This document shows positions 8,927 through 18,339 of a DNA stretch of 64,000 nt, in pieces. This stretch comes from an uncultured Algibacter sp. (GTDB taxonomy: Bacteria; Bacteroidota; Bacteroidia; Flavobacteriales; Flavobacteriaceae): positions 141,754-205,753 of the forward strand of contig CANMQH010000006.1 of the NCBI GenBank assembly GCA_947499935.1, read 5' to 3'. Within the stretch, counting starts at the first letter, position 1. The number at the start of each line of letters is the position of its first letter. A program made the translations under genes and the position numbers. Under the pieces are notes generated by a model. That model did no database searches and had not been told where the DNA came from. It worked only from the letters and a program-made list of their open reading frames with translations.

Positions 8927-10375
8927 ATGAGTTCTATTCAAACTTACGAAAAGGAATTAGCTTTTCAAGCAGACCGACGTAAAGCCACTGTCGAGTTTAT
9001 TAAAATTATTAGCGACTTATGGTACGATAAATCTATTGAGTTGGTCATTTTTAGAAATCAGTTGATTGACAGAAATGTTAGTCAAATTTTAAATCTGCAT
9101 GAATATGCTGGTAAATTTGTACAAAAACCAATTTCAGTTTTTGATACTGTAGAACTTGCCCAAGCTATTAAAGCGTTAGACATCCCTCCTGCTAAACTCG
9201 ATATTGGTAAACTTACTTACGAATACCATTTAGAAGACAATACCTACAGTAACGTTACTGCCTTTGTTGCTAGCCGATTAAAAAACGCTAGTAAAAATGC
9301 TAGTATTAAACCTAAAGATGTTGTACTCTATGGTTTTGGTAGAATAGGTAGGCTTGTAGCTCGAGAACTCATGGTACGTACAGGAAAAGGAAGCCAGTTA
9401 CGCTTAAGAGCCATTGTTACTAGAGGTGTTATTGATGCTAAAATATTAGAAAAACGAGCCTCTTTATTACGTAATGATTCTGTACATGGAGATTTCCCTG
9501 GTACTGTTTCTGTAGACGCGAAGCAAAAAGCCTTGATTATAAATGGTACGACTGTAAATATTATATCTGCCAATGCCCCCGAAGATATTGATTATACAAC
9601 CTTTAACATCAATAATGCTTTAATTATTGATAATACGGGTGCTTTTAGAAATGAAGAAGCCTTAAAACGACACTTAAAATCTAAAGGCGCCGATAAAGTA
9701 CTGTTAACAGCTCCTGCGCAAGGCATTCCTAATATTGTTTATGGTGTAAACCACAATGAAAATAACCCAGACAAAGTTTCTGTTTTTTCTGCAGCATCAT
9801 GTACAACTAATGCTATTACGCCTGTATTAAAAGCCATTGAAGATTCTTTTGGTATTAAAACTGGCCATTTAGAAACCATACATGCCTACACCAACGATCA
9901 AAATTTAGTAGATAATTTCCATAGTAAATACCGCCGTGGTAGAGCAGCTGGTTTAAATATGGTTATTACAGAAACTGGCGCAGGCAAAGCAGTCTCTAAA
10001 GCATTACCTAGTTTAGAAGGCAAACTAACCTCTAACGCTATTAGAGTTCCTGTCCCCAATGGTTCTTTAGCTATTCTAAACTTAGAACTAAAAAATAAGA
10101 CCTCACTTTCTGGAGTAAATACTGTTTTAAAAAAATATGCTTTAGAAGGTGATTTGGTAGAGCAAATAAAATACGAACTTAGTGATGAGTTGGTTTCTAG
10201 CGATATTGTTGGGAGTTCTGCGCCTTCTATTTACGATAGTAAAGCAACTATTATACGCAAAGACGGCAAAAATATTATCCTATATATTTGGTATGATAAT
10301 GAATATGGATATAGTCACCAAGTTATAAGGCTTGCCAAATATATAGCCAAAGTTAGACGGTTTACATATTACTAG
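8927..10375 (+). CDS. gap: Glyceraldehyde-3-phosphate dehydrogenase, long form
   Basis: This enzyme oxidises glyceraldehyde 3-phosphate to 1,3-bisphosphoglycerate with NAD(P) in glycolysis or gluconeogenesis. The 482-residue protein is ~140 residues longer than classical GAPDH because of an N-terminal extension (about residues 1-125) seen in one GAPDH subgroup. The NAD-binding motif YGFGRIGRLVARELM then follows, and the catalytic cysteine is C292 in SAASCTTNA. The C-terminal YIWYDNEYGYSHQVIRL closes the catalytic domain. It is flanked by terminators on both sides, so it is its own transcription unit. Confidence 0.94.
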   Translation: MSSIQTYEKELAFQADRRKATVEFIKIISDLWYDKSIELVIFRNQLIDRNVSQILNLHEYAGKFVQKPISVFDTVELAQAIKALDIPPAKLDIGKLTYEYHLEDNTYSNVTAFVASRLKNASKNASIKPKDVVLYGFGRIGRLVARELMVRTGKGSQLRLRAIVTRGVIDAKILEKRASLLRNDSVHGDFPGTVSVDAKQKALIINGTTVNIISANAPEDIDYTTFNINNALIIDNTGAFRNEEALKRHLKSKGADKVLLTAPAQGIPNIVYGVNHNENNPDKVSVFSAASCTTNAITPVLKAIEDSFGIKTGHLETIHAYTNDQNLVDNFHSKYRRGRAAGLNMVITETGAGKAVSKALPSLEGKLTSNAIRVPVPNGSLAILNLELKNKTSLSGVNTVLKKYALEGDLVEQIKYELSDELVSSDIVGSSAPSIYDSKATIIRKDGKNIILYIWYDNEYGYSHQVIRLAKYIAKVRRFTYY

Positions 10376-10415
10376 TAATTATCATCTAAATTAAAATAAC
10401 CTTCGTATATAAATT

Positions 10416-10439
10416 AGCCTCATAAATATGGGGCTTTTT
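10416..10439 (+). terminator. Terminator after GAPDH
   Basis: A seven-base-pair stem (AGCCTCA, 10416-10422, with TGGGGCT, 10429-10435, including one G-T pair) is followed by five T. It lies 40 bases after the stop codon. Confidence 0.7.
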
Positions 10440-10509
10440 AATTACATGTAAACCATATTTTTTATAACTTCGTGACCTTATTACAATCAATGAAAACCCC
10501 TCAAAAAAA

Positions 10510-11118
10510 ATGAATTCTATAAAATATCTATTTTTTTTAGTATTTACAATTTCATGTATATCTCCTGCATTATCTCAAATTAAAGAAGAGAATGATAAAC
10601 TATCTTTAAATAGTGGTACTATAGACAATCAATTTGAATTTGTAATTAGACGCTCTGGTAGTTGGCAAGAATATAAAACCGTTAAAAAAACATGGTTATA
10701 TACTTTAAAATCTCACACACTAGATTCTTTAAAAGCTGTTCATAAAAATTTAGTTGAAACGCAGACCGTCGTTAAAACACAAGCTAAAGAAATTGAAAAT
10801 TTAAAAGCAAACCTATCTAACACTCAAGGTGACTTAGATAAAACCAATACCGAAAAAAACAACATGACATTGTTTGGTATGTTAATGAGTAAAACAAACT
10901 ATAATGTACTTATGTGGTCTATTATTGGTGGTTTATTAGGCTTGCTCCTTTTCTTTATTTACAAGTTTAAAAACAGTAATTCTATAACTCGTGATGCAAA
11001 AAAAGCACTTGAAGAAACTGAAGAAGAATTTGACGAGCATCGTAAAACAGCTCTAGAGCGTGAACAAAAAGTAAGAAGACAACTGCAAGATGAAATAAAT
11101 AAGCACAAGAACGCTTAA
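10510..11118 (+). CDS. Secreted-type membrane protein with coiled coils, function unknown
   Basis: This 202-residue protein has a signal peptide (residues 1-22, ending ALSQ). A coiled-coil stretch follows (about residues 75-115, rich in K, E, N and T). A single transmembrane helix covers about residues 135-156 (MWSIIGGLLGLLLFFIYKF). A highly charged C-terminal helix covers about residues 160-202. I recall related flavobacterial proteins being annotated as tRNA (guanine-N1)-methyltransferase, but nothing in this sequence supports such an enzyme. A membrane-anchored structural or scaffolding role is more plausible. It stands alone between two terminators. Confidence 0.7.
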   Translation: MNSIKYLFFLVFTISCISPALSQIKEENDKLSLNSGTIDNQFEFVIRRSGSWQEYKTVKKTWLYTLKSHTLDSLKAVHKNLVETQTVVKTQAKEIENLKANLSNTQGDLDKTNTEKNNMTLFGMLMSKTNYNVLMWSIIGGLLGLLLFFIYKFKNSNSITRDAKKALEETEEEFDEHRKTALEREQKVRRQLQDEINKHKNA

Positions 11119-11136
11119 AAAGATATTTTCGATTTA

Positions 11137-11177
11137 AAAAAATCCGTAATCAATATTTTTTTGATTACGGATTTTTT
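11137..11177 (+). terminator. Terminator after the coiled-coil membrane protein
   Basis: A perfect 16-bp stem (11137-11152 with 11162-11177) ends in six T on the plus strand. The A-rich left arm would also serve transcripts arriving from the minus strand. Confidence 0.88.
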
Positions 11178-11283
11178 AGCTTTAAGTTTTCTAAAAAAAA
11201 CGTTCAAAATCATAAGCTTATAAAAACTAAGTCACCCCCCTCTATAATCGCTAGACATATAAAGAATAAGTAACAAAAATAAC

Positions 11284-14200
11284 TTATCGCTTTAACGCAA
11301 AATGAGCTTTAAATTGTTTATTCTCATTAGATTCTAAAAAATCAACCGTAAACCAATAATCTGATGATGGCAAAGGGTTACCATTGTATGTACCATCCCA
11401 ACCTGGACTAACTGCCGAAATTTGTTTTAGCAATTTACCATAGCGGTCGTATATAAAAATTTTGGCTTCTGGCTGATCTAAGCCTAGAACATTCCATCTA
11501 TCATTAAAAGAATCGCCGTTTGGTGTAAAAAATTTAGGATAATCAACTATAATTAATTCTTTTGTAACTGATTGAGAACATCCATTAACATCATTTACAG
11601 TAACCTGATGAACTCCTGGTTCAACGTTAAAAAACACATTGTCTTCTTGAGGAATCCCATTATCTAACTGATAATCGTAATCACCCTCAGCAAATGCTAA
11701 AACCGTTACTGTTCTATCTCCCGAAAAGGGTTCACCAACCTCAACCACAAAGCTATCTAACGTGGGTTGGTTTATAGTCATAGAAAGCACTGTACTAGTA
11801 GCACATTGACCAGGCTCTGGTGTAAATGTATAGTCGGCACTTGTGTTATTATTAATAATTGAAGGGCTCCATGTTCCCAAAACTCCATCGTCAGATATAG
11901 GTAATAATTCTGGAGGTATTTGACCAATACATATAGGTTCCAACTCATCAAATATTGGAGTTATAGGTTCATTTACAACTATGCCCAACGTTAAAATTGT
12001 GGCACATTGTCCTGAGTTTGGTGTAAACACATAATCCCCGCTTACTAAATTATCTATCACTGCGGGACTCCACATTCCCATAATTCCATTTGATGACGTT
12101 AGAGGCAATACAGACACGGTCCCGCCTGAGCAAATGGGAGCAATAGGATCAAATAATGGGGTTGTTGGTACATTAACCACAACACTTATGGTCTCTACTG
12201 TTGCACACTGATTTGCATTGGGTGTAAATATATAATCTGCACTCATAGTATTATCAACTATTGCTGGGCTCCATGTCCCTGTAATACCATTTAGTGATAT
12301 CAGTGGTAAAACGGGTGCTGTATCCCCTGAACATATGGCCGGAATCGGATCAAATGTAGGCGTTACTGGGGTAATATTAACTTCTACCCTCAAAACAGGT
12401 GGTATTGTAGCGCATTGATTTGCATTGGGTGTAAATGTATAATCTGCACTTATCGTATTATCAACAGTTGTCGGGCTCCATATTCCTGTAATACCATTTA
12501 GTGATGTAAGTGGTAAAACGGGTGCTGTATCTCCTAAACATATGGCTGGAATTGGATCAAATGTTGGGATTATTGGCTCGTTAACAACAACACTCAAAGT
12601 TTCTGAAACAGCACATTGATTTACATTGGGCGTAAATATATAATCTGCACTTATCGTATTATTTACAGTTGCTGGACTCCAAGTTCCTGTAATGCCATTT
12701 AACGAGGTAAGTGGTAAGACAGGTGCTGTTTCTCCTGAACATATAGGCATAATTAGATTAAACGTTGGAGTTGTTGGTTCGTTAACAACAACACTCAAAG
12801 TTTCTTGCGAGGCACATTGATTTGCATTTGGTGTAAATGTATAATCCGCGCTCATTGTATTATCAACTGTTGTTGGACTCCATGTCCCTGTAATGCCATT
12901 TAACGATGTAAGCGGTAATACGGGTATTGTATCTCCTGAACAAATGGTTGGAATTGGATCAAACGTTGGAGTTGTTAATTCGTTAACAACAACACTTAAA
13001 GTTTCTGTAGTGGCACATTGATTTGCATTTGGTGTAAATATATAATCCGAACTCATTGTATTATCAACCGTAGTTGGACTCCAAGTTCCTGCAATGCCAT
13101 TTAACGATGTAAGCGGTAAAACAGGTGCTGTTCCTCCTGAACAAATAGGCATAATTGGATCAAATACAGGAGTCACATTAGCAGGGTTTACAGTAACTAT
13201 AAGTTCTACAGGGGTTGTTGTTGCACATTGACCTATAGTTGGTGTAAATGTATACGTTGTTGACCCTACAATTGTATTATCTAAAGCTGGGGACCAAGTT
13301 CCTGTAATCCCTTCTATAGATGTTGTTGGTAATGGTGAGAGCATGTCGCCTGAGCAAATTGGATTAATAGGCGTAAATGTTGGTGTACTTGCTGGGTTAA
13401 CTGCAATAGTCATAGTAGCATTTTCAGCACATTGAATACTTAATGGTACAAAACTAATATCATCAATACCAAAATCATTACCAACGTCTGTTGTATTTCT
13501 ATCATATATACAAATTTCAGCTGAGGTAATACCTCCTGAGTTCCAAGGAAACGAATTTTGCACCCAATTACAAGTACTAAAATCTAAGGCATTATTACCA
13601 ATTGACACACCATTTATAATAACTTCAAACATTGCTGGACTTCCAGAAGATACAGATTGAGTAAAATAACTAAAAATATAATCTTCGTTAGGTTGTACAG
13701 TAATGGTTTGGCACCAAACTCTATCATTTGGTCCCGTACGTATAGACCCATCTGCTACCATAAAATTTCCGCCTCCGGTATTATCGTTACAAGATGCTAA
13801 AGAAGGAAACCACACATTAGAATTTGCTACAATACCATAAAGACCTTGAGCGTTTCCATTACCATCAGAACTCGGTACATTAATATAATCGGTAACAAAT
13901 CCCGTATTTCCTAGAGAAAAATCACCATTAGTCACTAAGTTTGGATTTGGACTTGAATCTGGAGTAAATGTATAAGTTGTTGTTGTCGTATTATCCAAAG
14001 CTGGCGACCAACTCCCTGCCACTCCATTTTTAGAGACTGCAGGCAAAGGATCTAAATCACTCCCTTCGCATATATCACCTACCTGATCAAAATCAGGTTT
14101 TATAACAGGTTTTATAGAGACTAATACGGGCTTTATATCTGTACACGTTGGCCCTGAAGTACTACGTATATAATAAGTTCCACTAACACTAATTGCACTG

Positions 14201-14976
14201 GGGTTTGCCAAACTTATTGTAGCCATATCATCTTCCCAATAACTTAACACTCCATTACCAATACTTCCTGTAGTAATAGCTGGATTTGTAATATCTACTG
14301 TATTAGGATTACAAACTGCATTAGGATTAGTAATAGCTAATATAACTAACGGACAAAGCTGTTCTGTAACTTGCATATCATCTAACGCAAAATCGTTACC
14401 ACCTGGGCTTGTATTTACATCTATCAAATTAATATTGACACAAGTTGCTGTTGGTACAAAGGAATATATAACCTGTTGCCAATCTTCTGTTGGTAAACCA
14501 ACAGTAGGGTCTCCAAAGTTTATGGTACTTGTTGCATTTGTAAAATCTACCCTAATACGTGGCTGCGTTCTAGCATCTACTGTTGTTGTAGATATCGTTC
14601 TAATCCAATAACTAAACGTATAGGTTTGTCCAACGGTTAGCCCGCAAAGTCCAGCAGCAGTATCTCCTGCACTCCAAAAAGAAGCATTTGTATTAGTATG
14701 GCCGTCTACAACCATCATGGTATTACCAGGCCCAGGAGAATGATCTATTAACGGTGAAGTAAAAAATTGATTTAATGGTGATGGATTATTACTCACAGCA
14801 TAACTTCCCGGAAAAGTATCACCAGTTGGCGATGTGTATAAGGTATAACCAGGAACTGTAAAACCATTACCTGTACCACCACTCTCAAAATCACCATTTA
14901 CAAGTAAGTTTTGTGAAAATAATTGTACATAAAAAAGTGTAAAAATAACAATGAGGGATTTGTTTGTTGAAGACAT
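11284..14976 (-). CDS. Large T9SS-secreted repeat protein with type B sorting domain
   Basis: This is a 1230-residue secreted protein. In order it has a signal peptide (1-22) and a jelly-roll-like module opening NLLVNGDFESG (about 23-207). A ~67-residue repeat follows, interrupted by a second jelly-roll-like module (about 344-515). Eight further tandem copies of the repeat come next (about 525-1070). The protein ends with a SprB-like segment and a type B (gliding-motility-associated) T9SS sorting domain from about residue 1145, with FFTPNGDSFNDRWNV and a terminal ALKR. Each repeat follows the pattern PxFDPIxPICSGxTxPVLP, GITGTWSP, DYxFTP, NQCA, VVVN. The function is unknown; adhesin or surface-layer roles are typical for this architecture. 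It has a divergent promoter region with pepT. Confidence 0.88.
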   Translation of the reverse strand: MSSTNKSLIVIFTLFYVQLFSQNLLVNGDFESGGTGNGFTVPGYTLYTSPTGDTFPGSYAVSNNPSPLNQFFTSPLIDHSPGPGNTMMVVDGHTNTNASFWSAGDTAAGLCGLTVGQTYTFSYWIRTISTTTVDARTQPRIRVDFTNATSTINFGDPTVGLPTEDWQQVIYSFVPTATCVNINLIDVNTSPGGNDFALDDMQVTEQLCPLVILAITNPNAVCNPNTVDITNPAITTGSIGNGVLSYWEDDMATISLANPSAISVSGTYYIRSTSGPTCTDIKPVLVSIKPVIKPDFDQVGDICEGSDLDPLPAVSKNGVAGSWSPALDNTTTTTYTFTPDSSPNPNLVTNGDFSLGNTGFVTDYINVPSSDGNGNAQGLYGIVANSNVWFPSLASCNDNTGGGNFMVADGSIRTGPNDRVWCQTITVQPNEDYIFSYFTQSVSSGSPAMFEVIINGVSIGNNALDFSTCNWVQNSFPWNSGGITSAEICIYDRNTTDVGNDFGIDDISFVPLSIQCAENATMTIAVNPASTPTFTPINPICSGDMLSPLPTTSIEGITGTWSPALDNTIVGSTTYTFTPTIGQCATTTPVELIVTVNPANVTPVFDPIMPICSGGTAPVLPLTSLNGIAGTWSPTTVDNTMSSDYIFTPNANQCATTETLSVVVNELTTPTFDPIPTICSGDTIPVLPLTSLNGITGTWSPTTVDNTMSADYTFTPNANQCASQETLSVVVNEPTTPTFNLIMPICSGETAPVLPLTSLNGITGTWSPATVNNTISADYIFTPNVNQCAVSETLSVVVNEPIIPTFDPIPAICLGDTAPVLPLTSLNGITGIWSPTTVDNTISADYTFTPNANQCATIPPVLRVEVNITPVTPTFDPIPAICSGDTAPVLPLISLNGITGTWSPAIVDNTMSADYIFTPNANQCATVETISVVVNVPTTPLFDPIAPICSGGTVSVLPLTSSNGIMGMWSPAVIDNLVSGDYVFTPNSGQCATILTLGIVVNEPITPIFDELEPICIGQIPPELLPISDDGVLGTWSPSIINNNTSADYTFTPEPGQCATSTVLSMTINQPTLDSFVVEVGEPFSGDRTVTVLAFAEGDYDYQLDNGIPQEDNVFFNVEPGVHQVTVNDVNGCSQSVTKELIIVDYPKFFTPNGDSFNDRWNVLGLDQPEAKIFIYDRYGKLLKQISAVSPGWDGTYNGNPLPSSDYWFTVDFLESNENKQFKAHFALKR
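11765..13395 (-). repeat. Eight tandem ~200-bp coding repeats
   Basis: Within the large T9SS protein, eight consecutive in-frame units of about 67 codons repeat with recognisable DNA similarity. The central units are most alike (for example the segments encoding LNGITGTWSP and TFTPNANQCA), which suggests recent duplication or gene conversion. A ninth, divergent unit lies upstream and is split by an inserted domain. Confidence 0.9.
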
Positions 14977-15334
14977 TAGTTAGTAAATTTGCTCAAATGA
15001 GTTAATATGGTTAATTATTATCCATTTGATTTTGGTTTGTTAAAATTTAGTGTAAAGAAACTTGGTTATTCAAATACAATATTTACGACATCTAAAACAA
15101 CCAAAATTCTGACAACTTTTTTATATACGAGACTGAAAGCGTTACAGTTTACATTGATTATAAAAAAATCAATGTAAACTCATACTTTTATATTATCAAT
15201 AAAAAAAATATGCAATAGTGATAAAATATTCAATTCTAATTTTCAATTAATAATTGTAAATTAGTGGTGATATAATTTATGTTTTCATCCAACCCAATAA
15301 CTTTAATTTCTAAACAACTAAACCCCACATTATC
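14977..15334. other. Divergent intergenic region with a 14-bp perfect inverted repeat
   Basis: This is the 358-base gap between the minus-strand T9SS repeat protein and the plus-strand pepT. It holds a perfect inverted repeat: AGTTTACATTGATT (15146-15159) and AATCAATGTAAACT (15167-15180), separated by seven bases. Neither side has the T-run of a terminator, so an operator or cruciform is more likely. No open reading frame of note was seen. Confidence 0.6.
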
Positions 15335-16576
15335 ATGATTTCAAAAGACCATATTATAAAACGTTTTGTAAGTTATGTGACTATCGATACTGAATCTGAC
15401 GCTACATCGCAAACCACGCCGAGTACAAAAAAACAATGGGATTTAGCCAATAAGCTTGCCGAAGAACTTAAAACTATAGGTTTACAAGATGTAGATATTG
15501 ATGAAAACGCATACATTATGGCTACCTTACCAAGTAATGTAACGCACGATGTACCAACCATAGGTTTTATTTCCCATTTTGATACCTCACCAGATTTTAC
15601 TGGCGCCAACGTAAAACCTCAAATTATTGAGCAATATGATGGCAAGGATATTATTTTAAATCAAGCTGAAAACATTATACTATCACCAGAATATTTTGAT
15701 GATTTATTACTATACAAAGGACAAACCCTTATAACTACTGATGGCACAACACTTTTAGGAGCCGATGATAAAGCAGGAATTTGTGAAATCGTATCTGCCA
15801 TGGAGTATTTAGTTAAACATCCCGAAATAAAACATGGTAAAATAAGAATAGGCTTTACACCAGATGAAGAAATTGGTAGAGGCGCGCATAAGTTTGATGT
15901 TAAAAAATTTGGTGCCGATTGGGCATACACCATGGATGGTAGCCAAATTGGAGAACTTGAATATGAAAATTTTAATGCAGCTGGAGCTGTTATTAAAGTT
16001 AAAGGCAAAATTGTACACCCTGGCTATGCTAAAGGTAAAATGATAAACTCTATGCATATAGCTACCGAGTTTATTAATTCATTACCAAGAATGGAAACAC
16101 CTGAACATACGGATGGTTACCAAGGTTTTTTCCATTTACACGATATAAAAGGCCATGTAGAAGAGACAGAATTACATTATATAATTCGCGATCATGATAA
16201 AGGTCATTTTGAAGCCCGTAAAGACATGATGACTAAGCTTACCAGCGAGCTTAATTCGCAATATGGTAGCGAAATTATTAAAACCGAAATAAAAGATCAA
16301 TACTACAACATGAAAGAAAAGGTTGAACCTGTTATGCATATTGTTGATCTTGCAGAAGAAGCCATGAAGCAATTAAATATAGAACCTTTAATTAAACCCA
16401 TTCGAGGTGGAACAGACGGTTCGCAATTAAGCTATATGGGATTACCTTGTCCAAATATTTTTGCTGGCGGACATAACTTTCACGGACGTTATGAATATGT
16501 GCCTGTTGAAAGCATGATTAAAGCTACAGAAGTAATTTGTAAGATTGCGGAATTAACGGCTTTAGAAAAAAAATAA
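15335..16576 (+). CDS. pepT: Peptidase T (tripeptide aminopeptidase)
   Basis: PepT is a cytosolic M20-family zinc aminopeptidase that removes N-terminal residues from tripeptides. The 413-residue length matches the family. Visible metal and catalytic motifs are [10 protein letters not shown] with H81 as a metal ligand, [13 protein letters not shown], and [15 protein letters not shown] with the catalytic/metal Glu pair. The C-terminal [34 protein letters not shown] carries the last ligands. It has no signal peptide. The RDD protein gene follows after 48 bases. Confidence 0.96.
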   Translation: MISKDHIIKRFVSYVTIDTESDATSQTTPSTKKQWDLANKLAEELKTIGLQDVDIDENAYIMATLPSNVTHDVPTIGFISHFDTSPDFTGANVKPQIIEQYDGKDIILNQAENIILSPEYFDDLLLYKGQTLITTDGTTLLGADDKAGICEIVSAMEYLVKHPEIKHGKIRIGFTPDEEIGRGAHKFDVKKFGADWAYTMDGSQIGELEYENFNAAGAVIKVKGKIVHPGYAKGKMINSMHIATEFINSLPRMETPEHTDGYQGFFHLHDIKGHVEETELHYIIRDHDKGHFEARKDMMTKLTSELNSQYGSEIIKTEIKDQYYNMKEKVEPVMHIVDLAEEAMKQLNIEPLIKPIRGGTDGSQLSYMGLPCPNIFAGGHNFHGRYEYVPVESMIKATEVICKIAELTALEKK

Positions 16577-16624
16577 AAGTTCGTTGTTATCTAAACAATT
16601 AACTAAAGCGTTTAAAAATACACA

Positions 16625-17194
16625 ATGAAAATAACCAATACTAAATATTCAAATATCACTCTAGCTAATGAAGACTCAAGAACAGAAAATTATATTATTG
16701 ATTTAATATTTTCTTTAATTATTGGGTTAAGTTTAGCTACATATATTTATTTTTTAACTTATAGTATTTTATTATCAGTATTAGCCTGTTTAGCTGGTCG
16801 TTTTATGTATTATTTTATTTTCGAAATTATTAACGGAAGGACACTAGGAAAATATCAAACACAAACAAAAGTTGTTGATTATAATAATGAAAAACCTGCT
16901 TTATGGAATATATTTATTAGAAGCTTGTCAAGATTTTTTAGCTTGATTTCTTTTGCGAGTGATGATGAAATTGCCATACATGATAAGTTTTCAAAAACAT
17001 TTGTTATACAAGATAATTCGCTTAAAAAAATTGAAATTAGAAAGTATTTAATAATCTCTTTTTTATTGATAAAAGCATCTGCTTGGGCTTATCAATTTTT
17101 TATATTTGAAAAATTAAAGTGGTTTTATGCTAGTATGACAGTTATAACTTTAATTTACTTCCTTTACTACGTATCTAAAAATGATACCAATTAA
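16625..17194 (+). CDS. RDD family membrane protein
   Basis: This 189-residue integral membrane protein has about four hydrophobic helices. The RDD-type motif FEIINGRTLGKYQTQTKVVD follows the second helix, with the conserved RSLSRFFSL region after it. Members of this family are small membrane proteins, some linked to ion transport, but no function can be assigned here. It lies 48 bases after pepT and may be co-transcribed with it. Confidence 0.78.
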   Translation: MKITNTKYSNITLANEDSRTENYIIDLIFSLIIGLSLATYIYFLTYSILLSVLACLAGRFMYYFIFEIINGRTLGKYQTQTKVVDYNNEKPALWNIFIRSLSRFFSLISFASDDEIAIHDKFSKTFVIQDNSLKKIEIRKYLIISFLLIKASAWAYQFFIFEKLKWFYASMTVITLIYFLYYVSKNDTN

Positions 17195-17354
17195 ATTCTT
17201 TTCTCAAGGTATTAAAACACATTTTATATACAGCTCAAACTTTAATTCAATTTGAATACATTACAAAATGATTTAATTAACTAAAAACATCAAATTAGAT
17301 ATCATCCTGAATAGGATTATAAGTAAAGTCACCTAAAATAAATAAAACCCTCAA

Positions 17355-17404
17355 CATATTAAACAAAGAAAGCTTCCAAACGGAAGCTTTCTTTGTTTAA
17401 TATG
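17355..17404. terminator. Bidirectional terminator between the RDD gene and yajC
   Basis: A perfect 23-bp stem (17355-17377 with 17382-17404) has a four-base loop. It lies between convergent genes and is A/T-rich at both ends, so it can serve both strands. Confidence 0.88.
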
Positions 17405-17421
17405 TTTATATAATCTAATTT

Positions 17422-17715
17422 TTACTTAGCAGGCGGTGCATTAAGCTTAGAACTCATCTCCATAGAAATAGCAGAACGGTCAAACTTTAGCTTTCCAGCC
17501 ATAGTTTCAATAATACAACTACTGTCTTTATCATTAAGTTCGGCTACCTTACCATGTAAGCCACTTTTAGTGATAACTCTATCTCCTTTTTTTAATTCTG
17601 CTGCAAATTTCTTTTCCTTTTTTGCACGCTTCATTTGAGGTGCAATCATAAAGAAATACACAACTACAAACATTAATACAAATGGTAATACACTAGCAAT
17701 TCCTCCTTCTCCCAT
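17422..17715 (-). CDS. yajC: Preprotein translocase accessory subunit YajC
   Basis: YajC is a small inner-membrane subunit of the SecDF-YajC complex that assists protein export. The 97-residue protein has one transmembrane helix (residues 8-25, PFVLMFVVVYFFMIAPQMK). The conserved cytoplasmic KGDRVITKSGLHGKVAEL motif follows. It is 13 bases downstream of the DUF1573 gene, an arrangement common in Bacteroidota. Confidence 0.95.
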   Translation of the reverse strand: MGEGGIASVLPFVLMFVVVYFFMIAPQMKRAKKEKKFAAELKKGDRVITKSGLHGKVAELNDKDSSCIIETMAGKLKFDRSAISMEMSSKLNAPPAK

Positions 17716-17728
17716 TATTGTTTTTTAT

Positions 17729-18190
17729 TTAGCTTTTTTTAGCTGGTACTGGTTTAACAAACGCTGTAATTTTTACAACTTCACTTCCTTTTTCGGTGTT
17801 AGCGGTAACCGTTATAGATTTTGAAACTTTATTAGAGCCACTTCCATTAAATTTAACAGAAAATTCTCCTGAATCTCCTGGCATTAATGGTGCTCTACTC
17901 CAATTTTGAGGCACTGTACAACCACAAGTACTCTTAATATCTGTAATTACTAAAGGCGCATCACCTGTGTTTTTATACTTAAACGTAGTTTCTACTGGTG
18001 TTTTGGCTTCAATTTCACCAAAATCATGTTCTTTTTTATCAAATTGTAATACTGGAAATTTAGACGCAACAGCATCTCTTGCAGCAGCAGCAGCTACATT
18101 AGATTCATCAATTTTTTTAGCAGCATCCTCTTTACAAGAAGTAAAAGCAACCAAGCATAATGTGCTTAGTCCTAATATGATTTTTTTCAT
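17729..18190 (-). CDS. DUF1573 lipoprotein
   Basis: This 153-residue protein has a lipoprotein signal (lipobox LVAFTSC, Cys near residue 20). It carries an immunoglobulin-like DUF1573 domain with EHDFGEIEAKTPVETTFKYKNTGDAPLVITDIKSTCGCTVP, whose CGC motif is typical. It is presumably anchored in the periplasmic face of a membrane. Its function is unknown; it is regularly found beside yajC and nusB in this phylum. Confidence 0.85.
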   Translation of the reverse strand: MKKIILGLSTLCLVAFTSCKEDAAKKIDESNVAAAAARDAVASKFPVLQFDKKEHDFGEIEAKTPVETTFKYKNTGDAPLVITDIKSTCGCTVPQNWSRAPLMPGDSGEFSVKFNGSGSNKVSKSITVTANTEKGSEVVKITAFVKPVPAKKS

Positions 18191-18339
18191 GATTAAAAAT
18201 TTTTATGTTTTATAGGTTTGTAAAAATAGTAATTATTTAAAAGATTAAAAATTTTTGCTACCAGTCTTATTGAGAAAATGTAATCTTGAATTTTACTTCC
18301 GCTTTTTATTTAAATATAGAACCTAAATAAAGTATCTGT

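Noticed and set aside
11765..13395. Possible CRISPR-like array because of regular ~200-bp repeats
   Set aside because: The units are in one long reading frame and are protein-domain repeats of about 67 codons.
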